Part shown: in pieces, positions 31,701-43,336 of the stretch | Layout: each line of letters starts with the position of its first letter | Numbering within the stretch: position 1 is the stretch's first letter | Notes under the pieces: model-generated | Databases searched by the model: none | What the model was told of the DNA's origin: nothing | The model's input: only the letters and a program-made list of their open reading frames with translations | Program-made: the position numbers and the translations under genes | NCBI GenBank assembly: GCA_029948255.1 | Contig: JALIZF010001723.1 | Location: forward strand, 476,001-540,000 | Reading direction: 5' to 3' | Origin: Telmatactis stephensoni | Taxonomy: Eukaryota; Cnidaria; Anthozoa; Actiniaria; Isophelliidae | Length of the DNA: 64,000 nt

Positions 31701-34066
31701 CATGTACTTTTGAATTATTTTCGATGTAGTACTAATATACATGTTCATTAATTTTGATCTACTTTTTTCTTCAGTCCTTTAGTGCATTTGATAAATCAGC
31801 ACTCACACAGATCAAGCAGGTAATTAACCTTTAAAGTTGAATAATTATGTTAGATACATTGTAAGATCTGAGACTGATACCACTAGTTCATGTGAATTCA
31901 TATGCATTTTTTACAGTAAGCACAGTCATATAAATCTGCTCTTCCTTGCCTCTTGAAAGTATGGAACAGTGGGGATATAAGCAATTTATTTATAGGTTGT
32001 TCTATTTTTCCCAGGTTTTGAATGACAAACCAAGGTTAATCAAAAGAACTCAGTTAAAGAGGAGTTCCTACCGGGTGCTGGGAAAATGTGAGGAAGAAAA
32101 ACAATCTGGTGATCAAGAACCAGAGGTAAATATTGCTTCATGTAGCATACAGTATGTACAGTGTATAGGCGGGCACAACATGACGTCATAAATGCATAAT
32201 CAAAATTTCAAGCTAAGGCAAACTCACTCTAGAAATGAAGAGAAGGCATCAGTTTTAGCAATACCTGAAATTCTGAGAGCAATTGCTTCAATAGTTTTTG
32301 AGAAATTAACTTTTCATTTTGCAAATTTTACAGTTAGTAATTAAATGTTTGTTTGGTTGGCAAAAAGTACCAACCTACTCGGTGTATAAGTCCAGGTCGA
32401 TTTTTGAAGGTAACTTTTAGGTGTTAAAAGGTCGACGTATACACCGGCAAATACGGTATACGTTTTTTAAATAAAATAATGTAAAATTTTTAAAATTAAA
32501 ATGCTAATATTTCAAAAACTAATGAGCAATTATTGCACTCAAATTTTCAGATTTCATATTATTATTAAAGAGCCATAACTTTTTCTCATTTCTGGTGTCT
32601 GATTGCATTAATATAAATAGCTTGAAATTTTTATCATGCATAAATTATGACATTACATTGGCCTGCCTATACATATTCTCCATCTTAAGGAGCACCCCTC
32701 CCTACCTCCAAAAAGTCACAACAAATGAGGATAATCTCTCATTCTGTATTTGTTAGTTACTTATTAATAAGTGAAAAGATCAAATCTTTGTTTTGCTAGG
32801 AAGAAGCAGATGCACATCTAAAAGACTATGATGCAGAAATTTTTGATGATGATGACTTTTACCACCAGGTCAGATTTCATTATTATATCTAGTTACTAGA
32901 TGATTATATAAAGTTGTTGCACACCTATGAACTTTGTTTTGCTTGCTTCTATATTTCATGCCAGCTAAAACATGCGTGATAAATTAATAAACAAACACTG
33001 GAAATTAATGTTGACTTTTCTCTTTTCTTACAGCTGTTACGAGAGTTAATAGAAAGAAGAACCACAACCAATTCAGATGACCCAATTGAGATGGGAAGGT
33101 AAATAACATTATTCTATCAAAGTTTACACATTTATAGTAATAATACACGCTGTATATGTTTTCATTTATGAATAGGCAGTGGCTTGAACTACAAAAATTA
33201 AGAAGGAAAATAAAGAAGAAGGTTGATACCAAGGCTAGTAAAGGAAGAAAATTAAGGTATGATACCCACAGTAACATGTGGTCACCAATGAGATTACCCT
33301 GTGCAAACCCTCTAGATTAACATACAGTATGCTCCCTTAGTGCAGACACCCCTGTAAGGTCGACACCTCTCTAAGGTGGACACTTGTGCCTGGTCCCAAC
33401 TTTAAATTGCCCTATACTGTCTGTTACATAACCCCTAAGGTGGACACCTTACTAAGGACGACACTAAAAGCTGGTCCTGAAAGTGTCTGCCTTAGAGGGA
33501 GTTCACTGTAGATACCAGCTACAAGTTCAACTAGACAATGCTTAGGGTAAAGCCTAAAATTTATATTTCTCTAACCTATATGATCATGCTTCTGTAGGTA
33601 CAATGTTCACAGTAAACTTGTAAGTTACATGCCTCCTATCAATAGAGGATCTATGCCTGACTCATCAAGGTAAATACTACCCTATTTATAAACACACACT
33701 ATAAATGTGGATATAAACCAAAAGTGTAGTCATTGTAAAAAAGTATCATCACTTTCCCTTCTTCCTAAAATCCTCCCTCTCCCTGACAATGGGTGTACTT
33801 TTGGATTTGGGGTGTGGGAAATGGAAGGGACATGACAATATCTTCTTTGTTAGTACATTTAAAAATATAATAAAATTATTAGCACACATTATTTCAGAAT
33901 TTGAATAATATACTCAATTCAATTTCTCTTAGTTTGTATTTAAGAAAGTATTTCAAATTGAATAATATTTTGTCTTGCTTTTATTTTCAGAAATGAACTC
34001 TTTTCATCATTGTTTGGTCAAAGTAAAGTACAATCAGAAACTTGTGATATTGATGTGTTTAGATGA
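28754..34066 (+). CDS. AATF: AATF/Che-1 (Bfr2 family) ribosome-biogenesis and transcription factor
   Basis: There are twelve exons: 28754-29060, 29508-29828, 30343-30480, 31126-31370, 31520-31642, 31775-31819, 32015-32125, 32800-32868, 33034-33098, 33176-33256, 33598-33669 and 33991-34066. All splice sites are GT-AG with matching phases, giving 550 residues (human about 560). The start is [11 protein letters not shown]. Exon 2 is strongly acidic, with a GAG/GAT-repeat-encoded run of Glu and Asp (about residues 130-170). The AATF/Che-1 domain is recognised by [20 protein letters not shown] and [14 protein letters not shown], and the C-terminal TRAUB domain by [13 protein letters not shown] and ELFSSLFGQ. 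In yeast and human the family acts in small-subunit rRNA processing in the nucleolus, and vertebrate AATF also binds transcription regulators. Several introns contain MITEs. Confidence 0.96.
29352..29370 (+). repeat. Poly-G run
   Basis: About 19 consecutive G residues occur in AATF intron 1. A similar run occurs at about 21535-21554. Such runs are prone to sequencing length errors. Confidence 0.9.
30028..30316. mobile_element. GGGGGTACT/AGTACCCCC-ended dispersed repeat in AATF intron 2
   Basis: The segment starts GGGGGGGTACTTC and ends GGGGAGTACCCCCAC, so the tips are short inverted repeats. CCCTGTTCCAGAG is repeated three times inside. I believe repeats with such tips are common in anthozoan genomes, but I cannot verify this here. 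It is non-coding. Confidence 0.55.
30513..30664. mobile_element. TA-flanked MITE in AATF intron 3 (152 bp)
   Basis: Inverted ends GAGTGATTTTCATTGGACTG and CAGTCCAGTGAAAATCACTC continue through AATTACTAA-type pairing to nearly the centre. Both ends abut TA, as for Tc1/mariner-type insertions. The superfamily call is inferred from the TA alone. Confidence 0.75.
32378..32445. repeat. Short inverted repeat CGGTGTATAAGTC / GACGTATACACCG
   Basis: The left end CTCGGTGTATAAGTCCAGGT and the right end GGTCGACGTATACACCGGC are inverted partners about 65 bp apart in AATF intron 7. This is probably a MITE remnant. Confidence 0.55.
33323..33510. mobile_element. MITE with ACAGTA...CACTGTA ends in AATF intron 10
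   Basis: TACAGTATGCTCCCTTAGTG at the left and CTTAGAGGGAGTTCACTGTA at the right are imperfect inverted repeats over about 28 bp. Internal AAGGT(C/G)GACACC motifs repeat three times. The GGTGGACACCT-type motifs recall the GACCACCTCTC fragments near 17.6 kb. Confidence 0.6.
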
Positions 34067-34376
34067 CCACATAATTATTATAGTAAATTAAATATATGCT
34101 TAGTATTTTTCAAAAAAGAATGGTTATCTTGCTTAATGGTGTCTTGGAAAGAGGGAAGAAGTTACATGGGCCATGGGGGAGGTTATGCTCAAGATTACTA
34201 TTAGAAAGGTTTTAAGATAGCTGAAATTTATGACAAAATCAACTGGAAGTGTTTAAGATTCTGTACATTAAGAACCAATTCACATTTTACCATTTTACCC
34301 TTTACATTATCTATAGTGAGGAACACTTTCAAGCTACGTACATGTATAGCCTGAAACAGAAGTTATAATTGTCATC

Positions 34377-34772
34377 TTAGAAATATAATTGAGTCACTTA
34401 CTGGAAATGAGTTCGTAGCAGTGTGCTACAATGTCACCACAAAAAAACGAACATCATCTAGGCACAAAATTCAGCAGTGTTCAATTACATAGTGGATGGC
34501 AGACATCCCATTGGAACAGAAGATGTTGTTATTCTTGACAACAGAGCACTGGCAGAAATGAGGTATCAAAGAAGCCATCTGGGAACAAACCGAAAACCCA
34601 TTATTAAACAGAAAAGGCGCCAAGCTCTTCAAGACCTTTGACGGTTGGTGTGCGGTGTGTGACGTCACTTGACCAAACTTCAGTTGCCTGAAGAAGACCA
34701 AAGGTTTTGGTCTCAATGTACCACACTCTGCTACAAACTTATTTCCAGTAAGTGACTATATTTTATTTCTAA
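34377..34772. mobile_element. MITE with about 45-bp terminal inverted repeats
   Basis: The left end contains TTAGAAATATAATTGAGTCA and then CTTACTGGAAATGAGTTCGT. The right end is its inverted partner, with AAACTTATTTCCAGTAAGTG and then ACTATATTTTATTTCTAA. The interior of this roughly 396-bp element has no coding capacity. Confidence 0.75.
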
Positions 34773-37700
34773 TTTATTCACTGGATGATTGATAACATTC
34801 ATTTCACTCATTGACATCTTGCTACCATTCCCGCCTTCAGTTTCTATCCTACATTTTCCATTGGATATAAGGTATACCCTGGGTGACAGAAATTGTCTTG
34901 CATATTAGAGCTTGAGTTATCAGACTGATGAGAAACGCTCTAAGCATTAATTTTGTCCTTGATGGCATTTTTCTCCTGATGATTATTAACAAAGCAAAAC
35001 ATGAGAGAGATACAGGTGTGCTTTACAAGGTTACTCAGATATCGAAACAGAGGCAGGAATAACAGTTTTTAAATGTTTCGCTGAGTCATACCCCCGTAAA
35101 ATCTAGTTGAAATAAAGCGTAATGAATTATAAAAATCACAACAATGACCTACATTTATGATGGAGCCAAGCTTATGCAATTAGTCCAAATATAAGCTGCT
35201 AAAATTTTTGAATTTACAGCGAAGTATCGTTTGGCGCCTTTTTCGATTTCAAAACTTGAATTTAGAAGGTATTGGCTATTGGGATTTACGAATCAGGATC
35301 ACGCTGACAGAATTTCAGGACATGATTGGTTACAAGCCATGAACACTATGTCTTGCACATGGTTTTAACTGTAAAATTGGAAAGCACATTGTACTAACTG
35401 GATATTTGTAGGCCGACTGCTGCATTTCCCTTCAAATTTTCGTTTAACACTTTTGTATGGTCACGTTTACAACAATTATCGAAAGACAACTGAACGACTA
35501 GCAGAAACGTGCTATGCTTCAATGAGCTTTCGTTGCAAAAAGGAACCACTGAGGAGAAAGTGCAACCACGTGCTTTACCAAGAATAGTTACCAAAGTCTT
35601 TTCTTGCTTGTAAGGTAAATTTTAAGCTATTTTCTGTGCAATTTGCTATTTTGTAAACAGCGGATATGATAAAGATTTTTGGTACGAGGTTCATGTGTAG
35701 GAATTCCCCTCTACATCAATTCATTGTTGGTAAAAGTGATATTGAAACATTGTGAAAGAGACGGCTGCACGTGGAAATTGAATATATTTTTGGGTTATTT
35801 TATAGCACATTGTGTTGAACTGAGTACAGAATAGGACTAAATTCACACATTTTTGCAAGGTTAGTTTAAAAGTTAAACATATTGGTGCAATATAATTGTC
35901 AAAAGTAAAGTAACACAATATAAGCCACAATCTCAGTTTGTCCTGTTCCAAACAATTCTTACAAACTAAACAATAATCATTTGGATGGTACCATTGTATA
36001 TACCTTGCAAATATCCAAGCAAACCTATTCTTGTCTGCACTCTCATAAAATTGCTGAAATTTAAGTTTTAATCACAGCTTGCATAAATTAAAAATGTCTA
36101 ATTCATGGTAAATCGAATAATGAAACTTTGATTCAAGCAACATGCTGTGGCGGAAGTGATAACTCGAAGCCAATACAGACATTCTCACACAAACTCAAAG
36201 TTTTTCAATTATTATTGGATTAAGGTGTGATTAACTACATTGTGAACCCAACATTTATAAAGGGGATTTTGAAAACCACTTGTACAAAAATGATTTTTGT
36301 ATTACATATTTGCATGAATTTGATTGTCTTAAATAAATTCTGTAGTTTTAATAGAATATTATGACATCCATTTTATTTTTAATGAATAATCCTCTTTTAA
36401 AAAAATCCTCTTTAAATCTTCTTTAAAAATGTTAGATAATTAATATTTCAATGCATAAATTTTGTCCTAATATTTTTGACATAATATAAGAATAGATAAA
36501 AATTTTGCAAATTACCAAGGACCTTGGAAATTTAATTTTTTAATCACACTTATTTTAGAACAGATTTTAGTTTAACAAAAGTAAAACGCAATATTTTTCT
36601 AAATACATATTTAATATTTAGACAAAAATTGGCATGGAATAACTGGTGGGATGACTTGACTGACCTTAAAGTGACCCTGAAACTCAGGTCTCTAGAACTA
36701 GCCATAAAACATTGAAATAATAATACTATAACTACTAAAAATACTTAACGACTACTAATAAAATATATTTAAGTAAAGACAAGCAAAACTTTATCCCTTC
36801 ACGTGTGCGAAGAGGTTGCATAACATATCGAAACATATGGAAACGTGTCAAAATTATCCTCAACCGAGTTTGAGCCGAAAAAAGCACACATAAGACCAAA
36901 TGTTTGGTCAATATTTGCAAAATTTGAGCCACCGTACCTTGCTGACAGAATCTTTACTAGCTGTTTCGAAATACAATCCAAAAACAGCCAAGTTTTCATT
37001 CAGCTATTTGCCGCAATTTCAACTTCTGGCAGGACATGCCAGAACAAGTTCCGAGCGCGGGCTTTCTTCTCGTGTCACGTGACTCAAGATGATTGACAAG
37101 TTTGAATGAATGAAATTGAATTCAGACTATAATGTCAACAGCGACCAATAGCAGCGCGTCTTTTCAGTTGATATAGCAACATTGTGAAGGAAAAAGAAAA
37201 GGACAATGGCGTCGGTTACATACGGTAGTAAACTTTTTTACCGCTTGAAACTAAGCCTCAAAAAAAGTCAACGCAAGGATTTTTAAAGTGCAAAATACGA
37301 CTAAAAAAGAGGGTTTCTCGCACTCTGATCAGGGGGACAACCCGCGCGCCTAATAAACGGACTTGTTCTGCAAACTTTGAGGTGAGTTGAGAGAATTGTT
37401 CATTCAATGACTGAAGGAATTTTCGTGCATCCAGTGATTACGAACTGTGTAAACAGCTGGTGTACAACCGATTTTCAACTGTTTTTCGTTTTTTCTTCGT
37501 GCCAAAAGAAGTGTGTGAAGCGTTGCGAGATTTGAAAGGAATCCAGTCTCGTGAAGCGGTTGATTAAGTTATTATTTTCGTTTTATAATCGATCAAGTTG
37601 TAACAATAGGGACGTGTGGAGCCGTATAAACAATAAATTGACCGCAGGCAAGGACGAGCTTGAGTTTGCCGCTATTTCTCATCGCCAATGTTTCCAAATA

Positions 37701-40700
37701 GCCACCCAAGAAATCTACAAAATTGACTTCAGTTCGTAGATTTCTTCGGGGTTTTCCCGTGCAATAGATTTTATTTTCGAGGTCATCTGTTGGCTAGAGC
37801 GGAATGAAATATAATTTTTCGCACTTTTGGTATGGGCTTACAACTGAATGAATTGGTTTTAAACTATTGTACAAATGTATAGATTTATGTTCTTTTATCA
37901 AATACTATAATAAAAAAGACTTAGAATTTCTTAGCGAAGGGGCAGTTTGTCGATGTATGATTCAATGGCATTCTTTTACAAATCATCAATATGTGATTCA
38001 GTGATGAAGGCGTCTCAAGTCTACTCTCTTATCTCGTGCATTTTCGTGCAAAATAAAGAAAGAGTTCTAAAGGCTAATTCTGTCCTTTTATTTTTTTGCA
38101 ATCGTGGGTTCATTTTGCGTTTCAATGAATCGTTCAAGTTCATTTATTTACGCCAAGTCGTTTGCTCGTTAATGAGATTCAAGTGCTAACTTTGCCATTG
38201 TCATGCAAATTCAGATGAGGTGATCTATTGTTCAATTGTTTTAAGATTAAAACAATGTTTTCTTTCATTTCAAGCAAAAAAAGGCTCACAACTGAGGCTA
38301 ACAGCTTGATTCTAGCTTGTTGCACCCTACGGTCATTAATTCTTTGTTTTCAAACAGCTGAAATCTCACTATATCAGCAAATGGCCCAATCTTCACGCTT
38401 TTGCAAACCAAGGTCCCATATTGGAGCCCTCAAACCTATACAGCCCTTGACTACGCTCAGAGATTCACTTAAACCTTTACCATGGTTTTCTCGTTTTGAT
38501 TTTTGCTTACAAATAAATTATCATGTAACGCCCTTAAAAATCTTTAATTACAAAGTGGAACAGCATTATATCCCTACAATCCTATAAATGCAATAAATAG
38601 AGTATAGGGTTTCATTTTGCTGTGATTTTTTAGCTGACCTATCTCCATACTACGAACATGCTAATTTACGGCCATTTTGAAATCATCTTGCTGAGGTGTC
38701 GATGGATATGACAAAGAAAAAGTCCAAAATTACGATGACTGAGTTGATAATACTTCCTGCTGCGAAACCACTGCCACGCGTAGGTCGGCTGTGAAGTTTT
38801 GCTGACATTTCAGCCACTGCAGTTACCCGTTGACCTTGCCTACTAGTGTTCATTGAAGTGCAACTAGACATTCAAATGGCTTGATTGGCGTGTGCTTGAC
38901 GCAAGAGCTGCACAAGTTAAACATAGGTTTATTAGGAACGAACTTCAAGTGCGTTGACTGTTTTGGCTGTCTAACTTTTCAACACCAGTCACTCCCATTG
39001 AAACTTCTTGTCAATTCATTTTCACCAGCAAAAAAATCCATCAAAATAGTCTTAAGATATTCGTCCACCAACTGAGTTTCGACATGGTTGATACATTGTA
39101 CAAGATTTCAAGCGGTTTTCCACGGTTTACTGACAGAGCGCGGCTTTCTTGATAACATGTTTTCTTCAATACGGCTTTGTTTTTTCCATCAGTAGGGAAT
39201 CCTGTGGTCAGGCGTTCTTGACTAATCTGTCAAAAAAATCCACCCTATTCACCCCGTTCCTTGTCATAACAGCTCGACACTAGTGATGTGTTAATCTTGT
39301 TGCCTTGATCTAATCTCACTGTGTATATTATATTGATTTGGGACTGGCTTTTGATTTTTTTCTAACGGTAGGAGCTTATGTTAACGGTCAAGCGCGCGCG
39401 CTATCCAACAAAATTAGAATCCCCGGCGATATTTCCATAGAGTAACGATTATTGCAGGCATGCAACGCGAAGCACAGCTGTGCAGAAATTATCTGAGGAA
39501 AATAGATGCATGTTCAACATGGCGGGGTTTGTAATGGTCTGTAGTTGCGAAAAACTCGAAATAACGGGGTTATAATGTATAAAAATTAAACTTCTGTCTA
39601 CGAGATCTCGAGATCTTAGCCGTCTGTTTATGACGTTTATTTCTTTGAAAAAATCTGCGGATTTCCGATGCGTTGTAAGCAACGGAAGTTTATTGCCACT
39701 ACCGGCCCATCCTATTTTCAGTAAGCTCGCGTTTGACAGCAAAATCAATATCTTTTATTCAAAGTATATACAAACTTTTGCGTGACTGTTTCAATATAAA
39801 ATGAAAATCAATTAATTATAAAAAGTCATAGGCGAGTCTGATGCCGATTCACAAACGGTTCGTCGCCGCCACCAAAAAAGTATGAGCGCGACAAAAAGCC
39901 ATTGGCTGCATATTAAAACGTCCAAGCCAATTTGGTTCAAGCCAATTGGCTGCAAGATGTTCAAAAGCGTTTAGATTGATTGTTCAAGCTATAATTAGCG
40001 GGAAGCTAGAGTCAAAGCTGTGTGTATAGGCGAGTGAAGCTGGGCTCAACCATTTTTAAGTGAAAAAAAAAAAAAAAACGTTAGAAAAATAAGTTTTAGT
40101 TCTTTACGCGAATAGCCAGAGCTCAAGTTCCAGATGGCAAGTTTCTGCTTTATTGTTTTTCCTAGCTACATTAAAACAATGATTGATTTTGTTATAAGTA
40201 CAAATTCTTGTGGCTACCCCCCTGGGGGTAAGGTAACGTAATTATTTCCCATTCGGTAAATTTTAACGATGTGTTAATTGATGCACTTGTTTTTAGCTGA
40301 CAATTAAGATTAATGAGTCTGTAGTTGCAGTGTATTTTGCTCAAGAACCTTTTGTTTCGAATATTTCGTACATGCAACATTTGAAGAACTTTTGATGGAC
40401 AACTTGGCCGGGGGGAAAACCACGATCGAAACTAAATGATCGTTTTGGTTCACCCATGTTCAGAACTGAATGAACTAGCGGGAAGTAAACTTGATATTTT
40501 ACATGCTCCCGTGGTGCGTTTTACATCAAATCGACCTTAGCTTGGTTTTTATTGCTGAACTGAACTGCAAAATCATCAACTAAAAGTGCAAATTTTCGCA
40601 ATCACAGCTTGGAAAAAAACCTCTTTCGACAATATTCATCATCATCATCATCTGCGTCAGACATAATCATTGTTATAAAATCGTGCAATATTGATTGATG

Positions 40701-42435
40701 TTACACGTATATTATACTATGATTATTGTCATATCGCTATCATCATCATCATCATCATTATATATCATCACTTCATTACACACGCATCATGCAAAACTAA
40801 GCTATCTAAGTTGGTGTAATATTATAATCATCATAACTGATATCACACCACCTCATGATATTATGATCATCATTATCAGATGATCTTTGTTCCTATCGGC
40901 TTATCAAAATCATCAAAATTGTTATTTTATCTTCTAGCATTTATAAATTCATCCCATTACCGTCGTTTACACCCGGTACATCAGATATCCCTGCATGTAC
41001 AGAAGCTCCATGAGGTTTATATTGATGACCTCTCCACTTTGATTACCGCACTCAGCACAATCCTGATTGATTTGTTAATAACCTCAACCTTAAGTATTCA
41101 ATAAAAGCGATTTATCTTCAAGAGGAAATGATGGACCATTAAGATAACTTGTGTCTATTCAAAACAACAAAAGACTATTTCTGTATCTAACTTGAAGGCT
41201 TGAACCGGGTTTGTATCTTATTCCACCATAATCGCCGATGTCACTTCCGGATCACGTGAGCTTGTATTGCTAAAACTTTGCTTTATCCCGATCGGTCTTT
41301 TCACGTGATCAGTCATGATTGCTGTTAAATCTGATTTCAATGTTCAAAATTTCTATGAAATTACGAAGGTTTTGAGTTGTGGAAAAAAGCGCTCATAAAC
41401 CAAGCTAGGTTGAAAACACAGTAATCTTGTTCTGTAACATTCGAAATTGCCACTGACTCTAATTTTTCAAAAGTACTGAATTTTTTGAAAGCAAAAAGTG
41501 ACAGAGCTCTGATCTCACTTTACATGATTATAAAAAGGTGGTCGTTTCTTAACAAGGATCTATCCCAATCAATAGTACATTATGTCGGGTCGCTATCCAA
41601 AGGCGCATGTTTTATGCCAGTCGGCTCGCAAACTAAAGAAGATTAGTGAACTATGAAAGTGTCCTACTATGGAAAAGAAATTTAACTATTAATTTGTCAT
41701 AATTAATCGCTCGTCTATGTATTTATAGAGACATTATGTTCGGGTTACGCCCTTAGGGCCGCGTTAATGCGTTCGGCAATGTTGCTCTAAGTAGTTTGGT
41801 AAACTTTATAAAACCACTGGTCATTAGTCGGTAAAGTTTGTCTATACCATAATCTTCTTAGACTGTGCGGTTTTTATTAGCGGTATGATATATCTGATGC
41901 CAATGCCTGATGAGATGATTTTCGCTTGGGAATGCACATTTAGTACGAGCAGAGCCACTTCTTTTAAGACGACATTAAAATGAACTTATGCACTCCCACA
42001 GACACCTAGTAACTAACTCATCCGACGCGCACGCCTTGGTTAGAGTAGTTGCGTGCCGGCAGCCTCGCAGTCTATCTCACAAACTATTTATAATCGCTTG
42101 GGGTTATTTTAATGCATTGACCCCTATTTAGACGACTTTCAATGGCACAATAGCTGCAAAATGGCTTTGAGTGATCGACGCTGGCCTTGTTCGGCATGTA
42201 CCGCAGATTATACAGGTATTGTTTCTGTACTACTGACACCGGCCTATGTTAATTATGATCCTTCTATATAGTGCTCTTGCTTATATAACTGATCAACACT
42301 GTTGTTCGTTATTATGTACTCTACTTGTAACCAAAACGCGCGTTAAGTTGCATCGACTCAAACTAAATGGTTTCTTATGTCGCCATGGCCAGCGCCCTAG
42401 GCGACACATTTCAACATAAGTTAATTGCAAGAACT

Positions 42436-42650
42436 AACGTGAATATCGTTTTCACCAATTGAGACGATGTCGTAAGTGGTCGGGGAACCTACGGCGCGGA
42501 TATACGATAGGCTTACGCTTACTGTAATGTTATAAAATTTAACCAAAAGAACGTGAATATCGGTTACCAATTTATAGAGAAGATTTCGTAAATGGCCAGG
42601 AATCTTACGCCGCGGATATACGATGCGTTCACGCCTACGGTGTTACTGAA
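42436..42650. repeat. Two-copy tandem repeat, period about 114 bp
   Basis: AACGTGAATATCG starts both copies (42436 and 42550). Later blocks GGCGCGGATATACGAT and CGCCGCGGATATACGAT also align. The copies are diverged, and no gene is involved. Confidence 0.75.
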
Positions 42651-43019
42651 AATGTGACCATGCAATCAGGAACACAGAAGCTATTTAACCAATCATTTGC
42701 GGGCAAGTGCTTAACTAGCTAAGATCCGAGGAATGATTCAGTCTATAATGTTCACCACACAGATATCCATTTTTTCCAAAAAGAAAAAGAAAAAGTTAAA
42801 TCCGATAACAAAAGACTTTTTTGAAACAACTTTTAGGGATAAATATACATATTCCAAGGCCTACACCGGTTGCTAAAGTTGCCTTAAATCGCAAAAACTC
42901 GCAAGTCCCATGGACTTTTAGCCTCTTTCGCAGCCGATATTAGTCTAGCTCCCATTCCCCTGCGGTCGAGCTAGACTAATAACGGCTGCGAAGGAGACTA
43001 ATTGACTTTTTGGCCAATT

Positions 43020-43112
43020 TTTGCTTAAATCGCCTAAAGTTGCCCTAAGTTGCCCAAAGTTGCCTTAAGTTGCCCAAAGTTGCGCTAAGTCGCCTAAAGT
43101 TGCCCAAAGGTA
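43020..43112. repeat. 10-bp tandem array of TTGCCYAAAG units
   Basis: About nine imperfect copies of a decamer (AAGTTGCCCA, AAGTTGCCTT and variants) lie head to tail. The array is non-coding. Confidence 0.8.
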
Positions 43113-43202
43113 CGGCTTCTTTAGGGTGTATACATAGTAGGCCTTATATTAGTTCCACAGACGCAGCGATCCACAGTCAAACATACATACTTAGTCTAGC
43201 TC

Positions 43203-43336
43203 GAGTAGATTGGCGTATGAGTGTGAAACGGACCGCGCCGTGCCGTGGCTGTGTCAGTGTCTTGCTGTCTATAAAAGCATCCAAAATTCCTACCGTGACC
43301 GTGCGGTAACGTTTTCACAGTCATACGAAAATACTC
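43203..43336. mobile_element. TA-MITE family copy 1 (GAGTAGATT...ATACTC)
   Basis: This diverged copy of a palindromic family is also seen at 52935, 53476, 56764 and 61230. It keeps CGTATGAGTGTGAAACGGAC near the left end and the inverted TTTTCACAGTCATACGAAAA near the right end. Only the right side abuts TA. Confidence 0.7.

Noticed and set aside
37207..37287. ATGGCGTCGGTTAC start with good context near 37.2 kb
   Set aside because: It gives only 26 codons before a stop, and no downstream exon or family similarity could be linked.
43020..43112. Short regularly repeated units considered as a CRISPR-like array
   Set aside because: It is a head-to-tail 10-bp tandem repeat without spacers in an animal genome.
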